Shown here: positions 12,110 to 23,644 of the stretch, one piece after another
How positions within the stretch are numbered: position 1 is the first letter of the stretch
Layout: each line of letters starts with the position of its first letter
From: Magnolia sinica
Lineage: Eukaryota; Streptophyta; Magnoliopsida; Magnoliales; Magnoliaceae
Direction of reading: 5' to 3'
Length of the DNA: 64,000 nucleotides
Assembly: GCF_029962835.1 (NCBI RefSeq)
Contig: NC_080577.1
Coordinates: forward strand, 8,904,501 to 8,968,500
The notes under the pieces: model-generated
The model's input: only the letters and a program-made list of their open reading frames with translations
Database searches by the model: none
Told to the model about the DNA's origin: nothing
Translations under genes and position numbers: made by a program

Positions 12110-12485
12110 ACCAAGTTCTGTGAGCCCCACCATGATATATATGTTATATCCATATCATCCATCCATTTTTAAAAATATCATTTTAGGGTATGAGCTAAAA
12201 ATATGAGGTAGATCAAAAGTATAAGTAGACCACACAATGGAAAGCAGTAGGATTGAATGCCTACCATTGAAAATTCCTTGAGGCCACGGAAGTCTTGGAT
12301 CCCTTCGTCTAGGCATGTGATCTCATGAATAGGTTGGATGACAAATAAACATCATGACATGCCCTAAGAAGATTGCCCATTGAACTTTGGATCTATCTTA
12401 TTTTTGAGCACATGCCTTAAAATAATCTCCAAAAATTGATGGATGGTGTACTCATATATAACACATGCATCCTAGTGGAGCTGGC
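12110..12485. repeat. Foldback repeat copy C
   Basis: The left arm opens with ACCAAGTTCTGTGAGCCCCA and CCATCCATTTTTAAA, with ATGAGGTAGATC. The right arm has GAACTTTGGATC, TTTTTGAGCACATGCC and ATTGATGGATGG. The spacer is shorter than in copies A and B. Confidence 0.65.
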
Positions 12486-12649
12486 AGAACTAGGTGAATT
12501 CCATACACCATGCAATCTATGGTGTGTGGCATGCCACCCCGAGAGTGATCGGATGTGGTGGGATTTAATTGAACCACATGCCACCTAATGAGGGAAGCAA
12601 ATAGGGTAGTGAATGGTCCACTAAGTAGGTGGTAGAAAAGGGGTAGTGC

Positions 12650-13500
12650 CATCCATTGTGCCGCTCATTTTAAGGCATGAGCCCGAAAGTAAATGAGGTA
12701 GATCTAAGACTCAAATGCACCGCACCTAAGGAATAATTAGAAATTGAACTGCTACCACTGATGACTTCTTAGAGACCCACCGCAATGTGTACTTGCCATC
12801 CACCCTTTTCATAAAGTTACATGAACCAAGATGAAGTGAAAACAAAAATATCAACTTAATCTAAAAATGGTGCGGTGCCAATAAATTTTCAACATAGGTG
12901 TTCAATCTATGGTGTTTCCTATGGTGTGGTCCACTTGAACTTTAGACCCAGGGGCGACTCAAAGGGGTAGGCAGTTGAGGCAATTGCTGAAGCCCCCTAA
13001 TTATGAAAGCCCTATATTATAGCAAAATTAAAATTAAGAAGAAAAAAAGAAGTCTAAAATTTTTGAAATAAAACTTATTAAAATTCCTACAAAATAGGAA
13101 TATCTAAAAATTAGTTTACAAATTTGAAATTGAAAATAAAAAACAAATCTTAGAAACTAGCACTATCAATAATAATAATACAACTCTATTGTCTCTTTTC
13201 AAAATAATAACATCATTCTCAATAAATTCTTCTCCTAAAACCTAAGACCACAACTGCCTACTTTATTGCTAATTAAGTTCTCAAAAAATTAAATTCTAAG
13301 CCTTATTTTTTTGGCTTGCCTAAAGCCCCCAAAAATGTAGAGCCGCCCTTGTTTAGACCTGCATCACTTTTATGCTCATACTCTAAAATGAGCTCGTAAA
13401 ATGGACAACAACCTAGCATGATGAGCTCGTAAAATGGACAGCAACCTAGCATGGATAAAACACATCTATCATGATGGGCCCATAGAGCTCTTTGTGCACA
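12650..13500. repeat. Foldback repeat copy D, split by a hAT MITE
   Basis: The left arm has CGCTCATTTTAAGGCATGAG and AATGAGGTAGATC. The right arm resumes after the insertion with TTTAGACCTGCATC and CTCTAAAATGAGCTCG. Within the right arm a 44-bp stretch (AAAATGAGCTCGTAAAATGGAC and following; only parts quoted) is duplicated around 13386 and 13425. The element is interrupted at 12949-13351. Confidence 0.6.
12949..13351. mobile_element. hAT-type MITE with 8-bp target duplication
   Basis: The element begins CAGGGGCGACTC and ends GAGCCGCCCTTG, imperfect inverted ends of the CAGGGGCGG type typical of plant hAT elements. The octamer TTTAGACC occurs directly on both sides (12941-12948 and 13352-13359), the 8-bp target duplication expected of hAT. 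The interior is AT-rich with no transposase frame, so it is non-autonomous. It inserted into foldback copy D and is therefore younger than that copy. Confidence 0.9.
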
Positions 13501-13592
13501 TCTTAGGTAGTGGGGTCCCTATCCGTTTGAGTGGGATTGTGTGGTGAGCCAAACACCACCAATATATTTGATGATTGGACTGTATGGGGCCC

Positions 13593-14000
13593 ATAACGAT
13601 GTATGTGTTTTATTAATGTCGGTCATCCCTTTTTAAACCTCATTTTAGGGCATGAGCCCAAAATTGAAGCATGTCCAAAGCTCGTGCGAAACACACGGGG
13701 ATAATGATGTTCGCCGTTGAAACTTTTCTAAAGACCATTGAGATGCTTATTTTTCATTAAACTTGTTCCTAAGGTCACACAGTCCTGGATGAATGGAAAA
13801 CAAAAACATCAGCTTGACCCAAAACTCCTGTGTACTCCGGAAAGCTTTCAAAGGTAGGCATTCAATCCTTGCTTTCATGTGTAATGGTCCAGTCAAACTT
13901 TGGATGCACTTCTATTTTAGGCCCATGCCTTAAAATGAGCTGGAAAAATAGATGGACAGCATGGATAGATCACATACATCACAGCGGGCCCTATAAAATC
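13593..14000. repeat. Foldback repeat copy E
   Basis: The left arm has GGGGCCCATAACGATGTATG, AACCTCATTTTAGGGCATGA and CATGTCCAAAGCTC. The spacer has CATCAGCTTGACCCAAAACT. The right arm has CAAACTTTGGATGC, GGCCCATGCCTTAAAATGAG and CACATACATCACAGCGGGCC. Confidence 0.7.
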
Positions 14001-14459
14001 CCGTCACCAGGGATAAAGATGGTGTTGGAATCACCACCCAACTTCCCTTTCAGATAGGCCCAGGCAAAGCATGTTCAATTAAGAAGAAGATTGTACGTTT
14101 ACATCTCCTTTTTGTTGGGACATGAGGGGAGCAACACGTTGGGGGATTTGATTGGGATGTGCTGCTGTCAGGGTTGGGCAGGGCGGAACAGGCGCTCCAC
14201 CTAATAATACAGAACATGCTTTGCACGGTTTCATCTTTGACAGGGTAGCCTAATTAAATCCCACCACATTCCAACGTCACCCTAGCTGCATGGTCTAAAG
14301 AGGTGATGAGATGATTGGGCCGTATGCCTCTCTTAAGATAGGCCTTGAGCTAAAAAAAAAAAAAATTCAAACATGCCGTTGTGGGCTCCATATCTGACAA
14401 ACCAAACCAATCACGTCTCTGCATGCTGTCAATGACCAATAGCCACTGAACGGTGCTAT

Positions 14460-14870
14460 ATGGCCCCACCATGATGTATGTGTTTTATCTACATTGCACA
14501 TCCATTTTCTTTTCTAGATTATTTTAAGGCATGAGACCAAAATGAGGCAGATCTAAATTGCACGTGGACCACACTACTGGAAACAGTGGTGATTGAACGC
14601 CCACCATTAAAAACTTATTTGGTAACATAAAAGTTATTTTTGTATGAAGTTGATATTTGTTTTTTCCCTTAATCCAAGTCTCTATGACCTAATCAACATG
14701 TTGGATAACAAAAAAGCATTACAGTGGGCCTATGAAGTTTTTAGTGGTGGGCATTGAATCACACTTGAGACTTGGATCCGACTCATTTTTAAGCCAATGT
14801 CCTTAAATAATCTAGAAAAATATATGGACCACCTAGATAAAACACATATATCATGCAATCCGCATCCAAA
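14460..14870. repeat. Foldback repeat copy F
   Basis: The left arm is GGCCCCACCATGATGTATGT, followed by TTTTAAGGCATGAGACC and ATGAGGCAGATC. The right arm is GACTTGGATCCGACTC with ATATATGGACCACC and AAACACATATATCATG. The copy at 52680-53100 is its closest relative in this window. Confidence 0.7.
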
Positions 14871-15419
14871 TATGCAGTCTACTAGGCCCACAATGACATG
14901 TGGCCCAATCAAAACCTATCATGTCCGGTCATCACAGGGGTTGTTAACGTCAAGTCACCATGCAAACCGCATCTGCTACTCACACGAAGGTTCCTTCGTT
15001 GAATATCATGCACATCTGGAAGCACCTTTTACCATGCATTGGGCCTACTTTGCTCCCTTAATATTAATATTAAGGGCCTGTTTGGATTCCACCAAATCAA
15101 TCACTTTTTATTAGCCATCAAGTGGATGGTTAAAAGTAAAATAGTGCCCATTTTAAATTCCAAATCATATTAATAATATTTTCTTAGAGCAATATTTGGA
15201 TTATACTCCATAGACAAGCCAGCGGTTTTTGGTTTGGATATATGCTCATTTCTTGAACAATTTGATTTGCCATAAAATGATAAAGATATAACATAAAATG
15301 GTAATTTCCAAGACAATAAATAAAAGTAAAATATAAGTGAGTAGTTGAGGCACCTGCAAACGTTGTCCTTGATGGGATACCAAAGAGGCAGCCCTGGATA
15401 CATGGCAGCTCTACGCATG

Positions 15420-15805
15420 CCGTCCATCTGTATTCAGAACTCATTTCGGATCATGATCTGAAAATGCAGTTCCAAATCTCAGATGAACCATGGTACAAGG
15501 ACCAGTAGTAATTGACAATTAAAAACTTTTTGTGGGCCATAAAAGCTTTGGATTAAGATGATATATGTGTGGTCTGTTCATGTAAGTCTTTGTAAGTCTT
15601 TGTAATCTTATCAAGAAGGTGGATGGCAAATAAATATTTCAGTGGACTCCATGAAGTTTTTAATGGGTTAAGACTGTTTCATGCGGCGTGGTCCACCTAA
15701 GATTTGGGCATGCTTCATTATTGGAATCATGCCTTCAAACGAGCTTTGAAAATGGTTGAACGGTGTGGATATATTCAAGGCACGTACGTTACTGTGCGCC
15801 CCATG
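15420..15805. repeat. Foldback repeat copy, first of an adjacent pair
   Basis: The left arm has CCGTCCATCTGTATTCAGAA, GATCATGATCTGAAAATG and CAGATGAACCATGG. The right arm has GTGGTCCACCTAAGATTTGG and GAACGGTGTGGATATATTC. The spacer holds a small GTAAGTCTTTGTAAGTCTTT duplication. Just upstream, at about 15075, GGGCCTGTTTGGATTCC is a lone PIF-type MITE end without a visible partner. Confidence 0.6.
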
Positions 15806-15894
15806 GTCAGGGGTCTCACCCCTCTACGTTAGAACCGGGGTCTCACCTAATCCGCTCCCATGAGGATCCACCAAAGGTGGGTGGGACTGCTGAC

Positions 15895-16360
15895 TGTGGG
15901 GCCCACTGTGATGTATGTGACTACATCCACGCTGTCCATCCATATTGAAAGCTCATTGGGTTGGGGCCACTGTGATGTACGTGACTACATCCACAGTCCA
16001 ACCATATTGAAAGTCCATTTTAGGTTGTGATCCGAAAAATGAAGCAATTCCAAATCCCAAATAGATCATAGTATAGGAAACATGGGTGATTGACCATTAA
16101 AAAACTTGTTATGGCCACAAAAGCTTTGGATCAAAATGATCTTTGTGTGGACTTTCATCTATGTGTTTGTGACCTTACTATCAACTGGTTCGATAGCAAA
16201 TAAATATTTAAGTGGAATCCATGAAGTTTTAACAATGGGAATTCAATCACAACTGCTTCCTGTGGTGTAGCCCATATAAGATTTGAGTCAACTAAAATGA
16301 GCTCTTAAAATGATTGGATGGTGTGGATTTAAGACGCGAACATCATTGTGAGGCCCACAG
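15895..16360. repeat. Foldback repeat copy G
   Basis: The left end is itself partly duplicated: CACTGTGATGTATGTGACTA at about 15904 and CACTGTGATGTACGTGACTA at about 15969. The right arm has CATATAAGATTTGAGTC, AAAATGATTGGATGGTGTGG and CATCATTGTGAGGCCCACAG. It carries the same internal ATCAAAATGATC spacer motif as the previous copy. Confidence 0.6.
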
Positions 16361-16362
16361 TG

Positions 16363-16484
16363 AGGAATTCCACCCACCTCAATGGATTAATCCGCTCCCG
16401 AAAGTAGTAAGAGCAGACTAATAAGGAATTCCACCCACCTCAATGGATTAATCCGCTCCCGAAAGTAGTAAGAGCAGACTAATA
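16363..16484. repeat. 61-bp perfect tandem duplication
   Basis: AGGAATTCCACCCACCTCAA through GTAAGAGCAGACTAATA occurs at 16363-16423 and again at 16424-16484 with no difference seen. It lies at the right edge of foldback copy G and contains GGATTAATCCGCTCCC, which resembles the outer end of the Mutator-like MITEs elsewhere in the window. Confidence 0.9.
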
Positions 16485-19400
16485 GTAGGGGCAGAACGGC
16501 ACAACAGCATTTGTGGAGACAACGTTTTAGTAAGGACCTAATTATATCGTAGCATTTGTGCAGACAACCTTAATTAGTTGGGATGATGCTTTGACGGCTA
16601 TGATGAGACGGCGTTAGTGACTCAAAAATTGTGTGTTATGCAGTAAGTCACGCTAAACTGTCCAAAACATATGATACCATCCTCCAATTAGTGGCGATTG
16701 TTTTTATTGAATATGGACCATTGATTATTTTTCATCAGCAAAATATTCACTGATTAGGAAATCAAATGGGCGTTTTTTTTTTTTGGGACCAAATCTTAAT
16801 CGAGCCCTATGATTTAGATGGTCTGATTTAAGCTACTTGTATGCCATTTTTGCAATTGCTTTGTACCTGCGTATCAGCCCATGTCAGAGTATCCAAGTTT
16901 CTCTTTGTGGAAATTAAATGTTTGCTAATGGGCTAATGGCTATACCATCCCTCACTATACGATATGTTGGGACCGTGGGACCGTTGCCCTTTTCATGGTT
17001 TGGTGATCCAGACCGTTGATCTGACGAGACACACAGCTGATCGAGACAGGTTTTGGGGATCCCCCATCCACAGTGGGGCCCAGCTAATCTATTGCGTTGG
17101 ACCTGTTTACCTTGCGCCCCACTTGTAAAAACTAGGGTGTTAGAGGACACAGCCATCGAGTGCGCCTCACACGTAGGATTTCGATCGTCAATGAACTGTT
17201 CGGATCATCTGCGCCTGCGGTAAGCTTCAGATGTACAGTATGGTGGGCACAGCACGCTAGCCACTTTGAAAAAGCACACACTTACTAATGGTTGGCCGCA
17301 AATTTATAGTTTGCCACATAAAATTAACGGTCTGGATCACCAGAGGTGGATCGGGCATGTTCTTCCCATTTTGTTACATACATGCTCTCTCGGACTACAA
17401 AAACAGAAGAGATTGATAGGTCATTTCAAAGAGCTGTGTGCCCCTTCTTGAGTTGTGTGCCCCTTGTTTGATCAGGACCTTACAAGTGCTGGGGCCAGCA
17501 ATCTTTCCATCATTACTGCTGCTCAGATGGTCATTACCTCCTAGAAGTGCTACCTCCACTCTCACAAGGGCTACGTACCAAATAACTGAACTATAGACCA
17601 TCTCACGGTATAAGGGTGTCTTGAGTTCTAACAAGTGGGACCCGTGCTACATCAATCCAGACCACTGGTCTGGTGTCTACCACCATTGGTGGACCACCTT
17701 CCAAAAAATATCTTCAAAAGTACAAGCGTAGCCTTTAGATTCGTCGCCTAAAAATAGACGGTTAACAAGTGAAACACGAAATGTCTACATTCAATAGAAG
17801 AAGTCCCAAGGTTGGTAGCTAGGATCTTCAAATGTGCTAGATATCTGTTTCATGGTCCATCCGTTATGGGACTCAAAACACAAATGGTCTAGATTACCCG
17901 AACATGGCCCCCACTTGACAGAAATGAAAAGACGTAAGTACCCTATGCATATGAATTTCCACAAGAAACGCCTTCCAGAGTCATTGCTTTTAAAATTGGA
18001 AATTATAAATTATGGAATTAAAATAAAGAGAGCGGAATACTTTGATGCTCACGCCGAATGTGACGATGATACGCAGGCGCTTAAAGTTTACTTACGAATT
18101 ACATACTTGACATATAAATAATTGAAAATAAACCGTCCAAACTATAGATACCAGTATAGATGTGTCATGAACCAAAAGTTAGTTTTAATTGGTTATCTAA
18201 TTAGTAGGCGTCTGTGCATTTATTGGACGGTTAAAAATGAAAAATATCCAATGGTCTTATTCCGAAAAACAAGTGTCCACGAATAAGAGGTTAGGATTTT
18301 CCAAATAATCTGATTTTCAGATTATAACTTAGATGCCGTGGTCTCTACAATTTAGTCGGTTTAATTTAAGTTGGGTGCCAGAGTATCAAGCGTCACACGC
18401 TGCCAGAATATCATATCACTACTCGTAGAAAAATGAGTATCTATTTTTAACAATTTGTTTTATCCACCGCATGCCTTCTGACATCGTGCACTGCCTAGAA
18501 ATAGACATGCGGATGGTCTACCCATCCATCTGTAATATCAATTTGATGGAGCCCACCTCGATTACCTATGGTCAAGGCAGAAGCGGATGGCCTGTGACCC
18601 CAGGCTTAGGGATATCTCGGTGCCTGGGTTGTGTGGGCTCCATAGAGATGTCCGTGAAAATCCACTGCGTCCATATGTTTTGAAAGGCCACAGTAGGGAA
18701 GGATCTAAAAATCAAGCAGATCCAAAACTCAGGTGGGCCACACCGACAAAACAGTGGGGACAGCAATGTGGACAACACCATCTAAGTGGACAATCAAGCT
18801 GAGTATCAATTTTTTTTTTCTAAACAACAACTAGCCAACATTGCACGCTCAACCAACAAACATGCCATGTGGACAAAAAATGGGGTATAAAATGAGTAAA
18901 GATGAGGAATGTACGGAAGCTACGGTGGGCCATGTTTTGCTCGAGTCCCTTGAATTAGTAGTTAGAGCATGGGACCCATGTGACTGGTCTCAGCCATCTT
19001 ACAAGTGTAACGTGCACCCAATTACAATCTGTACTTTAATGTTGGGAAGCAATCTGGATGGAGCATAGCCCCAAGATCAATTGATTAGGTCATCCTGACC
19101 ATTGATTGTGGGCTTCTAGTTTGTTGAACTCATTCTTAATAGTCCATCAGATGTCTGCAGTAACCTGCGAATTTGGATCATCCGAAAATTTTGAATTTTG
19201 GGTCATGACCCATGGCCCACATTTGGACGGTGTGATTAGGCATTTATGATCATCAGCCGGGCCACACATGTACACTAGAATTCAAACCACCGGCCAGATT
19301 CTCTTTACCGTCCACTTATGTCGTAGAGGTTGGGCCTAGGTTTTCTAGATATGGCATTTAAACCGTTGGTACACCTGCGCAGCGGCTCTAATCTCACACA

Positions 19401-19680
19401 CTTGCCCCGGGTCCCAAAACGTGTCTCTTCTCAAAATGACCAAAATGTCCTCAAACGGCTGCTGAGAAAACATGCAAAAAGCAGTGTCAGTTAGGGGAAG
19501 GTGGTAAGGCCACCCCCACCAACAACCCCTTACGGTCAATATTGCAGCTCACCTGAAAAGCGTTGCACTCCTTCCCTTTGAATTTTTCCAAACCCCTCTT
19601 CAAGAAACAAAACCGAAAGCCAAAATCCCAAGAAAACCTAACACAACAAGCTAAGTCATGCTCTAAAAAGTCCCATGTAT
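16485..19680. other. Gene-free spacer upstream of the ABCG gene
   Basis: Only short open frames without recognisable similarity. Pieces with GTGGGCC and CAAAACTCAGGTGGGCCACA (about 18530-18790) look like degraded arms of the foldback family. The rest is unremarkable unique-looking or degraded repeat sequence. Confidence 0.5.
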
Positions 19681-19699
19681 GCAATATCATACACCAAAG

Positions 19700-19816
19700 C
19701 TAGCGTGTATACAAACTCCCAGTTTGGTGTGTTAGCTCATCTCCTCCCCTCATATTTCCACACCACTTTCTCCCTCGTCTCTTTTTCCTTTGCATCTTCC
19801 CCTCACTCTTTCCTCA
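19700..19816 (+). promoter_or_regulatory. Core promoter and pyrimidine-rich leader of the ABCG gene
   Basis: A weak TATA-like GTATACAAA at about 19708 is followed by a strongly pyrimidine-rich stretch (CTCCTCCCCTC, TTTCTCCCTCGTCTC, about 19740-19812) that runs into the ATG. Such Y-patches are common in plant leaders. The in-frame ATG at 19790 falls inside this stretch, which favours 19817 as the start. Confidence 0.4.
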
Positions 19817-21643
19817 ATGGAGTTATCGGTAAGGACTGCGGTTCTCAGCAAGCCTGCAAAGACGTCGTCCTACAGACTACAGACTAAGGAACTCTCTTAT
19901 GAGATTCAAACTCGGTGCGGCGACGATGGCGGTTCTAAGTATGTGCTTAAGAAGGTGTGTTGTGAAGCAGGGCCTGGCGAGATATTGGCAATCGCAGGTC
20001 CCAGCGGTGCTGGCAAGACGACATTGTTGGAAATTCTGGCGGGGATGATACCCCCGAACAGAATCTCTGGTAAGATTCTGGTCAATGGCTGTCCCATGGA
20101 TGTTGGGAAGCTCCAGCATTTGTCGGGGTACGTCACCCAAGATGATGCACTCTTCCCATTGCTCACTGTCGAGGAGACGCTCATGTACAGTGCACGTCTG
20201 AGACTCCGTGGTGGGGCCCGGAAGGCCAGAATGAGAGTGCGGGAGCTGTTGAAGGAGCTGGGCTTGGATCACATTGCAGAGTCGAGGATTGGTGGCGGCG
20301 ACGACATGTCCCGTGGTGTCTCCGGTGGTGAGAGGAGGAGGGTCTCAATTGGCGTTGATGTGGTCCACGACCCGGCTGTCCTGCTTCTCGACGAGCCGAC
20401 TTCCGGCCTGGACTCGGCATCAGCCCTTCAAGTTGTATCGCTGCTTAAATCGATGGCGGTGAATCAAGGTAAGACAATCATCATGACAATCCATCAACCA
20501 GGGTTCCGGATTCTCGAGCTCTTTGATGGGGTTGTGTTGTTATCGGAAGGAGTTGTTGTCCACCATGGATCGCTACAAAGTCTGGAGGCCCGCCTCAAGG
20601 TAGCTGGCCACTGCATTCCTCAGCATGTCAACGTGCTGGAATTCGCAATTGATGCCATGCAAAGCCTGGTTATAAGAACAACCGTCGATCACGATTTCTT
20701 CCTCGACAGCCATTTCAATACAACAGACAATCAGCAGCAACCAGCAATAATCTATAACCATAACACTGAAGAAATGCCGTTTTCTTACGTGAATTCTCGG
20801 TGCGAAGAAGTCATAATTCTAGGGCAGAGATTTTGCCGCAACATATTCAGAACCAAGCAGCTCTTCGCCGCAAGGACAATCCAATCATTGGTCGTGGGAT
20901 TCGCACTCGGGTCCATATTCATGAACGTGGGCGGCAACGGGGGCCAGGCTGCATTACAGACCCGAGTCGGGTTCTTTGCCTTCAGCCTCACCTTCTTGCT
21001 CTCCTCCACAACAGAAGGCCTCCCTATTTTCTTGCAAGAAAGGAGGATTTTGATGAGAGAGACCTCAAGGGGGGCGTATAGAGTCTCTTCTTATGTTATA
21101 GCAAATGCACTTGTCTTTCTTCCTTTCCTTCTGATGGTTGCAGTACTCTACACCACCCCTGTATATTGGCTGGTGGGCCTGAGAAGGGAGCTTGATGGGT
21201 TTCTCTACTTCTCTCTGGTGGTTTGGATGGTGGTTTTGATGGCGAACTCATTTGTTGCATGCTTCAGCGCTCTGGTGCCGAATTTCATCATGGGGAATTC
21301 ACTGATTGCGGGGTTTATGGGGTCTTTTTTTCTGTTTTCGGGGTACTTTATATCGAAGGGGAGCATACCCAAGTACTGGATTTTCATGCACTATTTGAGC
21401 TTGTTTAAGTACCCTTTTGAGGCTTTTATGATAAATGAGTACGGTGGAGAGGATGGGAGGAGGAGATGTGTGCAAAGAGAGGGAGGGGAATGCTTCTTGG
21501 ATGGAGAAGGGTTCTTGAGGCAGCAAGGGCTTAAGGAGAGGCAGAAATGGAGTAATTTGGGAGTGATGTTGGGTTTTATCTGTGGTTATAGGGTTCTGTG
21601 TTATTTAATTCTATGGTATAGATGCTGCAGAGCTAGAAAATAG
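19817..21643 (+). CDS. ABC transporter G family half-transporter (ABCG10-like), intronless
   Basis: A half-size transporter of 608 aa in the reverse order typical of ABCG: nucleotide-binding domain first, membrane domain second. Visible NBD motifs are Walker [10 protein letters not shown] at 61-69, the Q-loop VTQDD at 106-110, the signature VSGGERRR at 168-175, Walker [10 protein letters not shown] near 189-197, and the H-loop in TIHQPGF with His at 226. The second half, from about residue 350, has six expected hydrophobic segments (such as [16 protein letters not shown] and [12 protein letters not shown]) and ends [15 protein letters not shown] half-transporters dimerise and export lipids, hormones or secondary metabolites at the plasma membrane; the substrate here cannot be read from sequence. 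Overall similarity is closest to Arabidopsis ABCG10 and its intronless relatives. I chose ATG 19817 (MELSVRTA) over the in-frame ATG at 19790. The gene converges on the bHLH gene 2 kb downstream. Confidence 0.93.
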   Translation: MELSVRTAVLSKPAKTSSYRLQTKELSYEIQTRCGDDGGSKYVLKKVCCEAGPGEILAIAGPSGAGKTTLLEILAGMIPPNRISGKILVNGCPMDVGKLQHLSGYVTQDDALFPLLTVEETLMYSARLRLRGGARKARMRVRELLKELGLDHIAESRIGGGDDMSRGVSGGERRRVSIGVDVVHDPAVLLLDEPTSGLDSASALQVVSLLKSMAVNQGKTIIMTIHQPGFRILELFDGVVLLSEGVVVHHGSLQSLEARLKVAGHCIPQHVNVLEFAIDAMQSLVIRTTVDHDFFLDSHFNTTDNQQQPAIIYNHNTEEMPFSYVNSRCEEVIILGQRFCRNIFRTKQLFAARTIQSLVVGFALGSIFMNVGGNGGQAALQTRVGFFAFSLTFLLSSTTEGLPIFLQERRILMRETSRGAYRVSSYVIANALVFLPFLLMVAVLYTTPVYWLVGLRRELDGFLYFSLVVWMVVLMANSFVACFSALVPNFIMGNSLIAGFMGSFFLFSGYFISKGSIPKYWIFMHYLSLFKYPFEAFMINEYGGEDGRRRCVQREGGECFLDGEGFLRQQGLKERQKWSNLGVMLGFICGYRVLCYLILWYRCCRARK

Positions 21644-21713
21644 GGGGATTTTCTTCTTCTTCTTTTTCTATAATTTTGGAATCTGGATTCTGAATTTTAT
21701 CCATTGAATATAA

Positions 21714-21719
21714 AATAAA
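21714..21719 (+). terminator. Polyadenylation signal after the ABCG gene
   Basis: AATAAA lies 71 bases after the stop codon, within AT-rich sequence (TTGAATATAAAATAAAAG). This is the expected position for a near-upstream polyadenylation element. Confidence 0.5.
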
Positions 21720-23644
21720 AGAAAATGCAGTAGCGAGTTCTTTTTTTCTTTTTAACAAAGAGTTGGATGTCAGATCATGGAGGACGCGGATTGCCTGCAA
21801 CAGCCTATTGCAGGAATTTCCTGCGCTCAGAAGCTAGTTGGGGCCTACCATAATGTTTGTGAGAAATCTACCCCCATCCATCTGTTTTGCCGTATCATGC
21901 TAGAACAATGCCTCAAAAAATGAGGCAGATCCAAAACTAAAGTTGGCCACTCTGCCTCATTTTTGGGCTCGTCCTCGTATGATCTGGCAAAACAGATAGA
22001 CGTGGTGGATTTCTCACTAAAGCTGGGCAAAATCCAACCCAATTCAGCGAATCTGACCCAATCTAAAGGCCTGGATCAGTGCGGATCGAGTAGGACCACT
22101 CAAATCGAATCGTATATTAGATTGAGTTTGGATCGTGGTCAATCCGGACCGATCCGATTCGAAATCCAATCCAAACCGATCCGGTCAGGTCCTATATATA
22201 AGTTTTTTACAATATTTTTTTTTACCTTTTACTACCCATCTCTCTACCTGTCCCGAACCGAACGAACCCTAACCCCTCTTTCTCTACCCGAAGGAGGCAC
22301 CGCACCCACCCATCTCTCCTCCTTTCTCTCCCTCTTCCTCTCCCGATTTCCCTCCTCTCCTCCTATCTCTTCTTCTCTCTCCCGGTTTCCCACATCTCCT
22401 TCTCTCTCCCTCTCCTCCTATCTCTTCTTCTTTCTCTCCCGGTTTCCCACATCTCCTTCTCTCTCCCTCTCTCTCCCTAGACTCAACTCGATCCGACTCG
22501 ATTCGGTTTCCCAGACCGAGTCGGACTCGGTTCGGGTCAGGGCAGCAAGGATTCAAAATGATCCACCATGGCATTCATGCAATCAGCCGTTGTCTCATTA
22601 GTAGTTGAATGGTTGTGGTAAGTGAGGCCCACCACATACTAGGAAATGAAAATTGATAGAAGCAATCATGAAAACCAATGAATGAGCATCTCCTGTGCAG
22701 CTTCATAATACATCAAACAGCGTATGCAGTCTCTTACAACAAAACAGCACGCTACTACTGCTATTCCCAAACAAAATGAACAAAGAACAGAAGTGTATAA
22801 ACTCTAGATTTAAGAGCTTCTATCGACAGCAAATGTTATTCGAGGTCGTACTACCAATTTCAACCATCCGACATGCAAATCAAAGCAGACATTCTCACAT
22901 CCGTTCTACCGTGGTGACTCAAATTTTCCTTTTTGCTAGATGATTTTTGTTGAAGAAGCTGGGGGCCGTGGTTACTGGCCGCACTTGAGGGGGCAAAGCT
23001 GCATGCCTTTCCCACTAGTACTACATATGGGATTCATTATGAAACAAGTATTCTTTACAAGTACTCATCTTGCCTTTTCTTGCACAAGGAGTGTGATCCT
23101 CAACCTAAGGATCTGACATTATACTCTGCCAATGGCCCTATGGTCCAGGCTGCAGACCAGATCTGCCCACCATGGATGGACCACTCCCTGAAGATATCCA
23201 AGATTAGAAGAGCATAGCCATCCAATCCTTGCCCTTCGTAGATTGAATGTGGACTTCTGCCACAGTTTTCCTCTTAACTGCCAATTTGCAGTGTAAAAAT
23301 CAAAGGGTTGTAATTGGGTATTGTTATAACAGGGATATCATTGGGCGTGGTCCGTCCCCAGTGAGGCGCATCAGATCAATTGTCTGAATTGCCAGCATGG
23401 ACCACACTTTTTATGAACTAAGGGGGTGAGGATAACTCGCAGGTCCTTAGATCATCATCACCACCATTTATCCTTCGGTTGCAGATCATATACTTCCTCT
23501 CATTCCCATCTTTATTATGTACTAGTGAGTATGGCATCACTCGCCTCATCACTGCCATCTGCATAAGGGTTGCTAAATAATAAGCACTTACTTCAATGAG
23601 GGCATACAGTTCTACAGTTTAGTCACCTCGAGGAGGAGCTGCCT
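21720..23644. other. Spacer between the convergent ABCG and bHLH genes
   Basis: It includes a foldback-type fragment (about 21840-22010, with GGGCCTACCATAATG and two complementary CAAAAAATGAGGCAGATCC / TGCCTCATTTTTGGGC stretches) and the GATCCGA/CT-rich repeat listed separately. The part near 23645 would hold the 3' UTR of the minus-strand bHLH gene. No gene is recognised. Confidence 0.5.
22025..22550. repeat. AGCTGGGCA...GATCCGA repeat with CT-rich minisatellite
   Basis: It opens AGCTGGGCAAAATCCAACCC and CTGGATCAGTGCGGATCGAG, also seen in related form at 38625. Its far end has CCGAGTCGGACTCGGTTCGG. Between them, about 22260-22480 is almost all C and T, with TCTCTCCCGGTTTCCCACAT present twice (about 22375 and 22433). 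The ORFs through it have low-complexity translations (Ser/Leu/Phe/Pro) and are not credible genes. Confidence 0.6.

Noticed and set aside
19877-20272. 131-aa minus-strand frame
   Set aside because: Antisense shadow of the ABCG nucleotide-binding domain.
21963-22601. 212-aa open frame, plus strand
   Set aside because: Its Ser/Leu/Pro/Phe-rich body is the CT-rich minisatellite in a dispersed element. There is no recognisable domain.
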